A stretch of DNA of 64,000 nt from an uncultured Erythrobacter sp. (GTDB lineage Bacteria > Pseudomonadota > Alphaproteobacteria > Sphingomonadales > Sphingomonadaceae), in contig NZ_OY284433.1 of the NCBI RefSeq assembly GCF_958304185.1, positions 806,001 to 870,000 on the forward strand. Direction: 5' to 3'. Of this stretch, positions 9,219 to 17,323 are shown piece after piece. A program made the translations under genes and the position numbers. Each line of letters starts with the position of its first letter. Positions within the stretch are counted from its first letter, which is position 1. Below the pieces are notes generated by a model. That model was not told the origin of the DNA. It saw only the letters and a list, made by a program, of their open reading frames with translations, and did no database searches.

Positions 9219-10643
9219 ATGAACGGCGACGCGACCGACAATATCCTAATCTCCACCGAACCGGCCAGCGGTGAGGAATTGTGGCGCGGGCCGATCAGCG
9301 ATGTCGATGCGGCGGTCAGCACCGCGCGCCGCGCCTGGGCCGCCTGGGCTGCGCGCGCGCTGACCGACCGGATCGCGGTGATGCGCACCTTCTCCAATAT
9401 CGTGAAGCGTGACAACGAAGAGCTCGCCACGCTGATCGCGCGCGAGGCGGGTAAGCCGCTGTGGGAAGCCCGCAGTGAAGTCGATGCGGTGGTGAACAAG
9501 GTCGATATCGCGGTGCAGGCCTATGCCGAGCGCACCGGCAAGAAGAAGTTCGATTCCGGGATCAATGGCAGCGCCGCCGTCCGCCACAAGCCGCACGGGG
9601 TGATGGCGGTGCTCGGCCCCTATAACTTCCCCGCGCACCTGCCCAATGGCCACATCGTCCCGGCGCTGATTGCGGGCAATGCGGTGCTGTTCAAGCCTTC
9701 GGAAAAGACCCCCGCAGTGGGCGAGGCATTGGTGGCAGCCTTCCACCGCGCAGGCGTGCCTGAAGACGTGATCCAGCTCGTCATCGGCGGGCCAGAGGAA
9801 GGCAAGGCGCTGGTCGCCCATCCGGGGATCGATGGGGTGCTGTTCACCGGATCAGCGCAGGCGGGGATCGCGATCAACCGCAAGCTCGCCAGCAATCCGG
9901 GCAAGATCGTCGCGCTGGAAATGGGCGGCAACAATCCCATCGTGGTGATCGACACGCCCAAGCTGGCCGATGCCGCTGCGGTCATCCTCCAGAGCGCTTT
10001 CACCAGCGCCGGGCAGCGCTGCACCGCTGCGCGCCGGTTGATCGTGAAAGAGAGCATCTACGACGATCTGATGGCCGAACTGGTCCCGATGGCGCGCAAG
10101 CTGATGGTCGGCGACCCGATGGGCGAACCCCAACCCTTCATGGGGCCGGTGATCGACAACGAGACCGCCGATCGCCTGTCCGAAAGCTTCGTCGCGCTGA
10201 TCACCGCCGGGGGCCGCGCGCTGCTGCATATGCGCCGCAGCGTGCCTGACCTGCCGTTCCTCAGCCCCGGCATCATCGATGTCACCGACATTCCCGACCG
10301 GCCCGATATCGAGCTGTTCGGCCCCCTGCTGCAAGTGATCCGCGTCCCCGATTTCGACACCGCGATTGCCGAGGCGAACAACACCCGCTTTGGCCTGTCG
10401 GCGTCGCTAATCGGGGGCAGTCCCGAGGATTACGGGCGGTTCTGGGCCAATATCCGCGCCGGGATCATCAACTGGAATTCGCCCACCAACGGCGCTTCGT
10501 CCAAGGCCCCGTTCGGCGGGATCGGCCTGTCAGGCAATCACCGCCCGGCGGCCTATTACGCCGCCGATTACTGCGCCTATCCGGTCGCTAGCACCGAGAT
10601 GGACCAGCCGCGCGCCACAATCATGGTCGGCCTGCGTTCCTGA
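9219..10643 (+). CDS. astD: Succinylglutamate-semialdehyde dehydrogenase AstD
   Basis: An NAD-dependent aldehyde dehydrogenase of 474 residues. It matches AstD closely along its length, including VLGPYNFPAHLPNGHIVPAL, LEMGGNNP with the general base Glu234, SAGQRCTAARRL with the nucleophile Cys268, and the C-terminal FGGIGLSGNHRPAAYYAADY. AstD performs the fourth step of the arginine succinyltransferase pathway. No astA, astB, astC or astE is beside it in the window; selO lies upstream on the same strand after 87 bases. Confidence 0.9.
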   Translation: MNGDATDNILISTEPASGEELWRGPISDVDAAVSTARRAWAAWAARALTDRIAVMRTFSNIVKRDNEELATLIAREAGKPLWEARSEVDAVVNKVDIAVQAYAERTGKKKFDSGINGSAAVRHKPHGVMAVLGPYNFPAHLPNGHIVPALIAGNAVLFKPSEKTPAVGEALVAAFHRAGVPEDVIQLVIGGPEEGKALVAHPGIDGVLFTGSAQAGIAINRKLASNPGKIVALEMGGNNPIVVIDTPKLADAAAVILQSAFTSAGQRCTAARRLIVKESIYDDLMAELVPMARKLMVGDPMGEPQPFMGPVIDNETADRLSESFVALITAGGRALLHMRRSVPDLPFLSPGIIDVTDIPDRPDIELFGPLLQVIRVPDFDTAIAEANNTRFGLSASLIGGSPEDYGRFWANIRAGIINWNSPTNGASSKAPFGGIGLSGNHRPAAYYAADYCAYPVASTEMDQPRATIMVGLRS

Positions 10644-10659
10644 TTCTTCGGCCTGATTT

Positions 10660-11376
10660 TCACGGTGCGCGGTAGATCAGTAGCACCCCGGTGAGGCCAT
10701 TGGCGGCGGTGCGGATATGGACCAACAAGGTCTCCCCGCCCGCATCTGCGGCGGCGATGATGTCCTCCGGCTCGGCATAGCGCAGCACTCTGAGGCCACC
10801 GCGCAGCGCCTCGGTATAGTGATATTGCAGCACATCCTCGCGCGGGGCGACACTGTGATAGCGGATAATGCGCAGCCCGCATTTGTCGCCATCGGCCCCG
10901 CCCGCCTGCATCACCATAGCGCTTGGCGGGATGGCGGCGACCTGCGGCAAGTCGGCGGCGAGCGCGAAGTCCTCGACCAGCTGGCGCTCGCACACGGCCG
11001 GAGCGCCCACTGCGGCGAGCAGATCGGCGGCGCTGGTCAGTGGCCCCATCTCCTTACCGCCTGCACCTCGCGCGGGCGGCGGCAATTCGGGGATCGATCC
11101 GCGTTCGAGCAGGTCAAGCCGCAGCGCCTCACGCGCCTTGCTCGTCGCTTCGGGGCTGGCGGTGATGACGGGAAGCGCGCCCGAATCGACAAAGCCGATC
11201 GCGGCGTTGGCCTCGTTCCGGCTGGCGAGATCGGGATCGCTCATCAACGGATCGTGCAGCGCGCGCGCGATCACCGGGTCGCTTGCAATCAGCGCCGCAT
11301 CATTGGCGACCTCCTCGGCCGGGTCCGAGCAGGCGGCGGCCATGAGGCACATCAGGGGGACAAGCATCCGGCGCAT
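10660..11376 (-). CDS. Hypothetical lipoprotein
   Basis: I do not recognise this 238-residue protein. The ATG at 11376 gives MRRMLVPLMCLMAAACSDPA, a short lipoprotein signal with lipobox AAAC; the frame continues upstream to 11517, but that part overlaps a strong hairpin and reads as non-coding. The mature part has an Ala/Asp-rich region, a central ARGAGG linker and a C-terminal domain with two Cys (AVCERQ, DKCGLRI) that could pair in the periplasm. It faces astD convergently, 16 bases away. Confidence 0.72.
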   Translation of the reverse strand: MRRMLVPLMCLMAAACSDPAEEVANDAALIASDPVIARALHDPLMSDPDLASRNEANAAIGFVDSGALPVITASPEATSKAREALRLDLLERGSIPELPPPARGAGGKEMGPLTSAADLLAAVGAPAVCERQLVEDFALAADLPQVAAIPPSAMVMQAGGADGDKCGLRIIRYHSVAPREDVLQYHYTEALRGGLRVLRYAEPEDIIAAADAGGETLLVHIRTAANGLTGVLLIYRAP

Positions 11377-11424
11377 CGGCTCGCTGTGCCACGGGATGGT
11401 TAATTTGCGCCTTACCCGGACATG

Positions 11425-11458
11425 AAAACGCCCCCGGAGTCCGAGGACTCCGAAGGCG
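11425..11458 (-). terminator. Strong intrinsic terminator hairpin, minus strand
   Basis: A perfect 8-bp stem (CGGAGTCC at 11435-11442 with GGACTCCG at 11445-11452) is extended across a 2x2 internal loop by CGCC/GGCG (11429-11432 with 11455-11458). On the minus strand it is followed directly by TTTT (11428-11425). No supported gene lies upstream on that strand, so it ends either a leader of the lipoprotein gene or an independent RNA. Confidence 0.7.
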
Positions 11459-11571
11459 CTTTCCACGAAGGCGAGGTTGCCCGCGCGCTGGCGACCATTA
11501 GGTGGGAACGGCCGCAAGAAGGTGAAACACTCGCCAGAGCCGGGATCGGCGCTAGCGGGTCTCCAAATTGT
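11425..11571 (-). ncRNA. Candidate small RNA or attenuated leader, about 147 nt
   Basis: The 318 bases between the lipoprotein ATG (11376) and rarD (11695) hold no convincing reading frame. On the minus strand a -10-like TATACA (11583-11578) would place a start near 11571, and the strong terminator ends at 11425. Between them the RNA can form GCCG/CGGC, GGCGAG/CTCGCC and GCGGCC/GGTCGC stems. The -35 region is weak. It could be a free small RNA or a leader controlling the lipoprotein gene. I could not match it to 6S, SRP, tmRNA or RNase P RNA. Confidence 0.35.
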
Positions 11572-11694
11572 TGTTCATGTATAACGCGGTCAATCTGAAC
11601 GAATCGCCCGCGCGCCTGACAGCCGCCATTCATTCGGCCAGCGCGGTCCGGGCCGCTTGCGCGGCGCCGTTGCGGCCCCTATCGCCGCCCGGCC

Positions 11695-12597
11695 ATGACC
11701 AGCCCCACCCCTTCGCCCGCCCCTGTGGTATCCGGCCTTGCGCCAGCGCTGGGAGCCTACCTCATCTGGGGCTTCCTGCCGCTCTACCTGATCCTGGTGA
11801 AGACCGTGCCGCCGTTCGAATTCGTCGGCTGGCGGATCGTGTGGACGCTGCCGCTGTGCCTGCTGATCGTCGCCTACCGCCGTCAGTTTCCTGAACTGCT
11901 CGCCGCTTTGAAATCCCCGCGCAGTTTGCTGGCCTTGCTGGCGAGCGCGGTGCTGATCGGGATCAATTGGTTCGTCTATATCTGGGCGATCATGGCGGGC
12001 GAGGTGTTCGCGACGAGCATCGGCTATTACCTCAACCCCTTGGTCAACGTGCTGCTGGGCACGCTGGTGCTGGGCGAAAAGCTGTCGCGCCGCCAATGGC
12101 TGGCGGTCGCCATCGCTGCCGTTGCCGTAGCGCTGCTGGCGGCAGGCGCAGTGACAAGCTTGTGGATCAGCCTGACACTCGGTTTCAGCTTTGCGCTCTA
12201 TGGCCTTGTTCGCAAACAGGTGGCCGTGGGCTCACTACCCGGCCTCACCATCGAGAGCGCGATCCTGCTGCTGCCCGCGGTCGGGATTGCGGCATGGTAT
12301 GCGATGAGCCCGCAAGGCTCGTCCTTCGGGCAGGATTGGTGGATGAGCGGCCTCATCATCTTCTCAGGCGTCGTCACCGCCGTGCCACTGCTGCTGTTCG
12401 CGATTGCGGCGCGGCGGATGGATTATTCGACGCTGGGCTTCATCCAGTATCTCTCGCCCACGATCGTGTTCTTCCTCGGCCTGTTTGTGTTCCACCAGCC
12501 GCTGGCCCCCGCAAAACTGGCGAGCTTCGTGCTGATCTGGGTCGCGGTCGGGGTGTTCGTCTGGGATATGTGGGCCAAGCGGCGGGCGGCGGTTTAA
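11695..12597 (+). CDS. rarD: EamA-family transporter RarD
   Basis: A 300-residue inner-membrane protein with about ten hydrophobic helices and the DMT/EamA duplication. YLIWGFLPLYLILVKTVPP near the N-terminus, the SIGYYLNPLVNVLLG segment and QYLSPTIVFFLGLFVF late in the protein are characteristic of RarD. RarD proteins are predicted permeases; the transported compound is not settled. The gene stands alone on the plus strand and is convergent with pyrC across a large inverted repeat. Confidence 0.9.
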   Translation: MTSPTPSPAPVVSGLAPALGAYLIWGFLPLYLILVKTVPPFEFVGWRIVWTLPLCLLIVAYRRQFPELLAALKSPRSLLALLASAVLIGINWFVYIWAIMAGEVFATSIGYYLNPLVNVLLGTLVLGEKLSRRQWLAVAIAAVAVALLAAGAVTSLWISLTLGFSFALYGLVRKQVAVGSLPGLTIESAILLLPAVGIAAWYAMSPQGSSFGQDWWMSGLIIFSGVVTAVPLLLFAIAARRMDYSTLGFIQYLSPTIVFFLGLFVFHQPLAPAKLASFVLIWVAVGVFVWDMWAKRRAAV

Positions 12598-12615
12598 GTC
12601 ACCATTCTCCGTCAC

Positions 12616-12688
12616 CCCCGCGCAGGCGGGGGCCCATCGAAGCTAGCTTTTGATCGCAACCCTTGGATGGATCCCCGCCTGCGCGGGG
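12616..12688. repeat. Imperfect inverted repeat (REP-like) between convergent genes
   Basis: The left arm at 12616-12638 starts CCCCGCGCAGGCGGGG and continues to CCATC. The right arm at 12665-12688 is its reverse complement with two or three mismatches near GGCC/GATCC. The loop is about 26 bases. The long GC-rich stem lies exactly between the ends of rarD and pyrC and could serve as a bidirectional terminator. Similar short palindromic elements are dispersed in sphingomonad genomes. Confidence 0.8.
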
Positions 12689-12714
12689 AAGACGAGGGAA
12701 GGATATAAGCTTGC

Positions 12715-13752
12715 TTAGCCCAGGAACTTCCACCCCAGCGTCTGGCCGCCATGCCACGGCACGATCTCCTCGCCTGTCACGTGCAAGACTGGCGGGACGG
12801 GGAATTCGGTGCGCTCCAATGTCACCTCATCCTCATTCACCGGCAGCTTGTAGAACGCCGGGCCGTGGAGCGAGGCGAAGCCTTCGAAGTGGTCGAGCGC
12901 ACCTTCTTCGTCGAACACCGTGATATAGCTTTCTAGCGCCGTGGGCGCGCCGAAGATGCCGGCGCACCCACAGGCGCTTTCCTTGGCACTGCGCAGGTGC
13001 GGGGCGCTGTCGGTGCCGAGGAAGAACTTCCCCGACCCGCCCGTCGCCGCCGCTCGCAGCGCAAGCCGGTGCGTCTCGCGCTTGGCGACCGGCAGGCAGT
13101 AATTGTGCGGCTGGATGCCGCCGACCAGCATCGCGTTGCGATTGATGTGGAGATGCTGCGGGGTGATGGTCGCGGCAACCTGCGGGCCGGCTTCGTTCAC
13201 GAAGTCCACTGCATCGCTGGTGGTGATATGTTCGAACACCACCCGCAGCTTCGGAAAGCTGGCAACAATGGCGCGCAAATGCCGCTCGATAAATTCTTTT
13301 TCGCGGTCGAACACGTCGACATTGTGATCCGTCACCTCGCCATGGATGCACAGCACTATGTCCTCGGCCTCCATCCGCGCCAGCACCGGGTAGAGGTTCT
13401 CAATGTTCGAAACCCCGGCGGCCGAATTGGTCGTCGCGTTGGCGGGGTACATTTTGGCGGCGGTGAAGACGCCCTCTACCGCCCCGCGCGCCAGATCGTC
13501 GGCATCGGTGCTGTCGGTGAGGTAGCAGGTCATCAGCGGAGTGAAGCTGACGCCTTCAGGCACGGCGGCGAGGATGCGGTCGCGGTAGGCTGCACCCAGC
13601 GCGGTGGTCGTCACCGGCGGGGTCAGATTGGGCATCACGATCGCGCGGGCAAACTGGCGCGCGGTGTAAGGCACCACTTCGCGAATGATCGCGCCATCGC
13701 GGAAATGCAGGTGCCAATCATCGGGGCGGCGGATCGTGAGGCGGTCAGTCAT
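12715..13752 (-). CDS. pyrC: Dihydroorotase (class II, PyrC type)
   Basis: PyrC cyclises carbamoyl-aspartate to dihydroorotate in pyrimidine synthesis. The 345-residue protein has the metal-binding DWHLHFRDG (His14, His16), the AAKMYPANATTNS segment with the Lys that is carbamylated in this family, CIHGEVTD, FEHITT and FLGTDSAPH with the catalytic Asp. Length fits E. coli PyrC. AGGGGAAG precedes the ATG. pyrE is elsewhere in the window, so the pathway genes are scattered. Confidence 0.96.
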   Translation of the reverse strand: MTDRLTIRRPDDWHLHFRDGAIIREVVPYTARQFARAIVMPNLTPPVTTTALGAAYRDRILAAVPEGVSFTPLMTCYLTDSTDADDLARGAVEGVFTAAKMYPANATTNSAAGVSNIENLYPVLARMEAEDIVLCIHGEVTDHNVDVFDREKEFIERHLRAIVASFPKLRVVFEHITTSDAVDFVNEAGPQVAATITPQHLHINRNAMLVGGIQPHNYCLPVAKRETHRLALRAAATGGSGKFFLGTDSAPHLRSAKESACGCAGIFGAPTALESYITVFDEEGALDHFEGFASLHGPAFYKLPVNEDEVTLERTEFPVPPVLHVTGEEIVPWHGGQTLGWKFLG

Positions 13753-13790
13753 GGCTTCCCCTTAGCTTTGCGGGTGCCTATCTGTCACGC

Positions 13791-14522
13791 ATGACTGCAA
13801 CCCATTTGACCGCCCGCGCGCTGATCCGCCTCTTGCCGTTGGAAGAGGCCGAGGATGTCGCCGCCTTCCTCCAGGGCCTCGTCACCAATGACGTACAGGG
13901 GCCGCTGCCCTGCTACGCTGCGCTGCTTTCGGCGCAGGGCAAGCACCTGTTCGATTTTCTGGTGTGGACCGACCCGGCAGGCCTGCTGCTCGATTGCGAG
14001 GCAGCGTTGGCGGATGATCTGGTCAAGCGCCTGTCGATGTACCGGCTGCGCCGCAAGATCGCGATCACGCGCGAGGATGCGCTGGCGGTGCATTGGAGCG
14101 TGGACGCCCGCGCAGGCGCTGTCCCCGATCCGCGCCTCGCAGACCTCGGCTACCGCTGGCTCGCCGCGCCCGAGGGGGAACCCGCCAATGCCGCCTGGCT
14201 CGCCCACCGCCTGTCGCTCGGCGTGGCGGAGGGACGCGGGGAACTCGGCGATATCCTGTGGCTGGAAACCAACGCGGTCGAGCTGAACGGCGTCAGCTTC
14301 ACCAAGGGTTGCTATGTGGGTCAGGAAAACACCGCCCGGATGAACTGGCGGCAGAAGGTCAACCGGCGGCTGGTCGTCGTGCCGCTTGCCGGATCGGATG
14401 AGGCGCGGCGCGTGGCGACCTATCCCGAGCTCGGGCTGGCTGTCGATCATCTGCGGGTGGAGAACCTCGATCCCGCTGCCCTGCCCGCTTGGCAGCGCGC
14501 GGGTTTGACGAGCGAAGCCTAA
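13791..14522 (+). CDS. ygfZ: Folate-binding Fe-S assembly factor YgfZ/CAF17-like
   Basis: A 243-residue GcvT-like protein with the YgfZ signature KGCYVGQE at residues 172-179, in which the Cys is the conserved functional residue. YgfZ supports maturation or repair of some Fe-S enzymes using tetrahydrofolate. The N-terminal FLQGLVTNDVQGP and the middle MYRLRRKIAI segments also fit. It is divergent from pyrC with 38 bases between starts and overlaps the convergent TetR gene by 4 bases. Its role fits the Fe-S proteins nearby (MoaA, FnrL). Confidence 0.92.
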   Translation: MTATHLTARALIRLLPLEEAEDVAAFLQGLVTNDVQGPLPCYAALLSAQGKHLFDFLVWTDPAGLLLDCEAALADDLVKRLSMYRLRRKIAITREDALAVHWSVDARAGAVPDPRLADLGYRWLAAPEGEPANAAWLAHRLSLGVAEGRGELGDILWLETNAVELNGVSFTKGCYVGQENTARMNWRQKVNRRLVVVPLAGSDEARRVATYPELGLAVDHLRVENLDPAALPAWQRAGLTSEA

Positions 14523-15115
14523 GCCTTCTGGTGTCCGGCGAGACTCGCTTCGAGCATCGCGGTCGCCCGCTCACGCGCGGCATCGCGCGGCAGTTCGAGC
14601 GACTTGGCCAGCGCCCCGCCGATCAGTGCATCGCCCAACGCCATCAGCACCAGTGACAGCGTATCGCGGTGCAGCCGCCGCTCGGCCAGATGCTCCTCCG
14701 GCTCATCCGGAGCGAGCTCATCGAGCAGTTCATGGATGGTCGAAATGATCGGATCGAGCGCATCATCATTGCCCGTCAGCAGCATCCAGCTGGTGAGCGC
14801 TCCCGCCCCTTCACGGTCGAAAGCATCGAAGGCGAGATCCACCACCTCACGCGCCGAACCCATCCCAGCACGGCTGGCGTGAACGGCTTGCAGGATCGTC
14901 TCGCACACGGTGCGCGCGATGTGTTCCGCCAGCGCCTTTTGCAGGCCGGATGCCGAGCCGAAATGGTGCAGCAGGTTTGCGTGCGTGCGCCCGATCCGGG
15001 CCGAGACCGCCTTCAGCGTCACCGCCTGCGGCCCGGTCTCGATCAGCAGCGCACGCGCGGCGGCGAGCGCAGAACTGCGGGATTCCTCGGGCGTTAACCG
15101 TTTGCGACTGACCAT
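14519..15115 (-). CDS. TetR-family transcriptional regulator
   Basis: A 198-residue protein with an N-terminal TetR DNA-binding domain: ALAAARALLIETGPQAVTLK, then the helix-turn-helix around KAVSARIGRTHANLLHHFGS (about residues 35-54). The C-terminal ligand domain is helical and unmatched. The ligand and targets are unknown. TetR genes often control a divergent neighbour, but here both neighbours face other ways, so no target is evident. Confidence 0.88.
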   Translation of the reverse strand: MVSRKRLTPEESRSSALAAARALLIETGPQAVTLKAVSARIGRTHANLLHHFGSASGLQKALAEHIARTVCETILQAVHASRAGMGSAREVVDLAFDAFDREGAGALTSWMLLTGNDDALDPIISTIHELLDELAPDEPEEHLAERRLHRDTLSLVLMALGDALIGGALAKSLELPRDAARERATAMLEASLAGHQKA

Positions 15116-15176
15116 AGGAGCGCCGCACTAATCGGTTTTGCGGTTGCGAACAAGGTGGCGGGAGGTCGGCGCGGTG

Positions 15177-15713
15177 TCAGGCTGCGCGGGCAAATGGAGC
15201 CGGGTCCATGTCCGCCTCCAGATCGAGCGCGTACTCGACCGATTCGACCGCGCCGCCGCGCGCCAGGCTATGCCGGCCGCCCGTCCGGCCCGTTGGCACG
15301 AAGCCGAGCTTGCGCAGCACCTTGCCCGAGGCGGGGTTGTCCACAAAGTGTCCCGCCGTCACCCGCCTGTGGCCCAGCGTGCGGGCAATCCGCAGCACCG
15401 CGCCAGCCGCTTCGGTGGCATAGCCGCGGCCCCAGTGGTCGCGCGCGATCCAGTACCCGATCTCGGGCTGGCCTTCATGTTCGCCCATCCCGGCCGAACC
15501 GATCACGCCAACGCCGGGCAGGGTCACGAGGAAGTGCGGCAGGCGCATATCCTGCGGCAGCGCGGCGAAGCTGCGCGCATCGTCCATGCCATAGGGCCAC
15601 GGCGCGCGCGCCAGATTGCGCACAACCGCCTCGTCATTGATGCCCGCCAGAATGGCCTCGCAATCCTCAGGGAATGCGGGTCTCAGGAACAGTCTTTGGC
15701 TGCGATGGAACAC
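15177..15713 (-). CDS. GNAT N-acetyltransferase (RimJ/RimL type)
   Basis: A 178-residue GNAT enzyme with LFLRPAFPED at the start, GSAGMGEHEGQPEIGYWIA, the acetyl-CoA loop HWGRGYATEAAGAVLR and the late GHFVDNPASGKVLRKLGF typical of RimJ/RimL relatives. The GTG at 15713 is preceded by AGGAAGGGAG with 5-base spacing; a longer frame from 15752 would need a TTG without a binding site. The substrate, protein N-terminus or small molecule, is unknown. Confidence 0.87.
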   Translation of the reverse strand: MFHRSQRLFLRPAFPEDCEAILAGINDEAVVRNLARAPWPYGMDDARSFAALPQDMRLPHFLVTLPGVGVIGSAGMGEHEGQPEIGYWIARDHWGRGYATEAAGAVLRIARTLGHRRVTAGHFVDNPASGKVLRKLGFVPTGRTGGRHSLARGGAVESVEYALDLEADMDPAPFARAA

Positions 15714-15810
15714 GAGAACTCCCTTCCTCGCCCGGCGCACCCCTAGGGGCAACGCATGACAATTTCATGGCCGCGAAACTTTGTGATTCGCGGCGTTTCG
15801 AGGGAGAAAG

Positions 15811-15856
15811 CAAAAAGGGAGACGGACCCCCTCTGATGAGGACGGTCCTGTCTCCC
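15811..15856 (-). terminator. Intrinsic terminator of the rplU-rpmA operon
   Basis: On the minus strand GGGAGACAGGACC (from 15856) pairs with GGTCCGTCTCCC with a one-base bulge, and TTTTTG follows at 15816-15811. It lies about 70 bases after the rpmA stop. A second small hairpin, GGCAGGT/ACCTGCC at 15863-15881, sits between. Confidence 0.82.
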
Positions 15857-15923
15857 TCTTATGGCAGGTTTTGCACCTGCCGGGACCATCCTTGCCGGAC
15901 GATCCCTTTATCGAATCGTCCGC

Positions 15924-16193
15924 TTATTCGGCGGCTTCGGCCATCGCATCTACGCTGACGTATTTGCGGCCGAGCTTGCCCGAGTGGAATCGCACCACGC
16001 CTTCGGCGAGCGAATAGAGCGTGTGATCCTTGCCCATGCCGACATTGACGCCGGGATAGACGCGGGTGCCGCGCTGACGGATGATAATGTTGCCGCCGAT
16101 CACTTCCTGACCGCCGAACTTCTTCACGCCGAGGCGACGACCGGCCGAATCACGACCGTTACGCGACGAACCGCCTGCTTTCTTATGTGCCAT
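15924..16193 (-). CDS. rpmA: 50S ribosomal protein L27
   Basis: L27 lies at the peptidyl transferase centre of the 50S subunit. The 89-residue protein begins [20 protein letters not shown] and continues with GVKKFGGQ and [10 protein letters not shown], the standard bacterial L27 sequence with no N-terminal cleavage extension. It follows rplU by 14 bases, the usual order, and is followed by an intrinsic terminator. Confidence 0.98.
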   Translation of the reverse strand: MAHKKAGGSSRNGRDSAGRRLGVKKFGGQEVIGGNIIIRQRGTRVYPGVNVGMGKDHTLYSLAEGVVRFHSGKLGRKYVSVDAMAEAAE

Positions 16194-16207
16194 GGTTCAG
16201 TCGCTCC

Positions 16208-16588
16208 TTATTCGGCCGATGCCGCGGCTTCAGCCGGCGCTTCGGTCTTGGTCTTCTTGGCGGCGGCCTTCTTGGCCGGCTTCTCTTCGGCAGCGCCGAC
16301 CGACATGATGCGCAGCAGGGTCATCTGCTGGCGATGGCCGTTCTTGCGGCGATAGTTGTGACGGCGACGCTTCTTGAAAACGATCACCTTCTCGCTCTTG
16401 GCCTGAGCGATGATTTCCGCCGAAACGGTCACCTTGCTCGCGTCGGCGAGATCGTCGCCTTCGCCGGCGAGCAGGATGTCGCCCAGCGTGATGGTGTCAC
16501 CGGCTTCGCCAGCGAGCTTTTCAACGGCAATCTTGTCTCCGGCGGCAACGCGGTACTGTTTGCCGCCAGTGCGCACTACAGCGAACAT
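16208..16588 (-). CDS. rplU: 50S ribosomal protein L21 with Ala/Lys-rich tail
   Basis: L21 binds 23S rRNA. The ATG at 16588 gives [20 protein letters not shown], the standard L21 start; the frame is open further upstream but that part is not conserved and lies around the promoter. [20 protein letters not shown] is the usual rRNA-binding stretch. At 126 residues it is about 23 longer than E. coli L21 because of a C-terminal Lys/Ala/Glu-rich tail, which is common in alphaproteobacteria. Confidence 0.97.
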   Translation of the reverse strand: MFAVVRTGGKQYRVAAGDKIAVEKLAGEAGDTITLGDILLAGEGDDLADASKVTVSAEIIAQAKSEKVIVFKKRRRHNYRRKNGHRQQMTLLRIMSVGAAEEKPAKKAAAKKTKTEAPAEAAASAE

Positions 16589-16694
16589 GGCTTTATACTC
16601 TCGTGTCTGAGCCAATCGGGAACAGCCAGGAAACGCCAAGCCAACCGAACGGCAATGCGAGGCGTGCGCGGATGCAGCCCCGGAAAGATGCGTG

Positions 16695-16723
16695 CCGTTA
16701 GGGGAAAGGTTGGGCCAAGTCAA
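16695..16723 (-). promoter_or_regulatory. Sigma-70-type promoter for rplU-rpmA
   Basis: On the minus strand TTGACT (16723-16718) and TAACGG (16700-16695) are separated by exactly 17 bases. They lie about 107 bases upstream of the rplU ATG, leaving a leader of roughly 100 nt. The -35 is strong and the -10 moderate, as often in sphingomonads. Confidence 0.6.
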
Positions 16724-16822
16724 CGCCCGCTTGATGGGAAAGCCGCCCGAAAAGGATCATGCTCTCTGGTGTGAGGTCTCTTTGCCATCCTTCGGCGTCA
16801 TGCTAACGCGGCAGGAGATTTT

Positions 16823-17323
16823 ATGCAGGCAAATTCGAAAAACACGCTCGTTCTGGTGCTGATGGTCGCGGCGCTGGCAGGGTGCGCCGCGGATGCGGGA
16901 CGCTATCCCTCGTTGGCAATGCGCCCGTTCGAAAGCGGCCCTGCGCCCGAAACCCCTGCCCCGCCCCAAGTGATTCGCCCGGCCACGCCCGCGGCACGCC
17001 TCGCTGAATTACGCGGTGCTGCCACGGCTTCGCACGCGGCCTTTCTGGCCCGCGAGGATGACGCCGGGCGACTCGTGCGCAGCGCCGCCGGTCAGCCATT
17101 CGAAAGCGCTTCGCGCGCCGCCGCATTGGTAGCCCTGGCCGACCTCGATGCGCGGCGCGGGGCGACTGCCGGCACGCTGGCCGCGCTCGACACGCTCGCC
17201 GCCGAGGCAGCCGCTGCGCTCAGCCCCGATCCGGCACTCAGCCAGACGCAAACCGAAGTCGCCGCTCTGCTCGCCCGTGAGGACGAGGGGATCGCGCGTC
17301 TGTGGAAGGCGATGGGATCATGA
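16823..17323 (+). CDS. Hypothetical lipoprotein upstream of fnrL
   Basis: I do not recognise this 166-residue protein. It begins MQANSKNTLVLVLMVAALAG followed by Cys21, a clear lipoprotein signal, then a Pro-rich linker and a long Ala-rich helical region that could form a coiled coil or helical bundle. GCAGGAG precedes the ATG. Its stop overlaps the fnrL start in ATGA, so the two genes are translationally coupled, which hints at a shared role or merely shared expression. Confidence 0.78.
   Translation: MQANSKNTLVLVLMVAALAGCAADAGRYPSLAMRPFESGPAPETPAPPQVIRPATPAARLAELRGAATASHAAFLAREDDAGRLVRSAAGQPFESASRAAALVALADLDARRGATAGTLAALDTLAAEAAAALSPDPALSQTQTEVAALLAREDEGIARLWKAMGS

Noticed and set aside
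11425-11571. Assignment of the candidate RNA as 6S RNA
   Set aside because: A GGCGAG/CTCGCC stem followed by TGTTT looks faintly like 6S, but the enclosed region is far too short and the usual neighbours (zapA, 5-formyltetrahydrofolate cyclo-ligase) are absent.
12663-12923. An 86-codon plus-strand frame between rarD and pyrC
   Set aside because: It reads through the inverted repeat and the antisense of pyrC, has no conserved features, and lacks a binding site.
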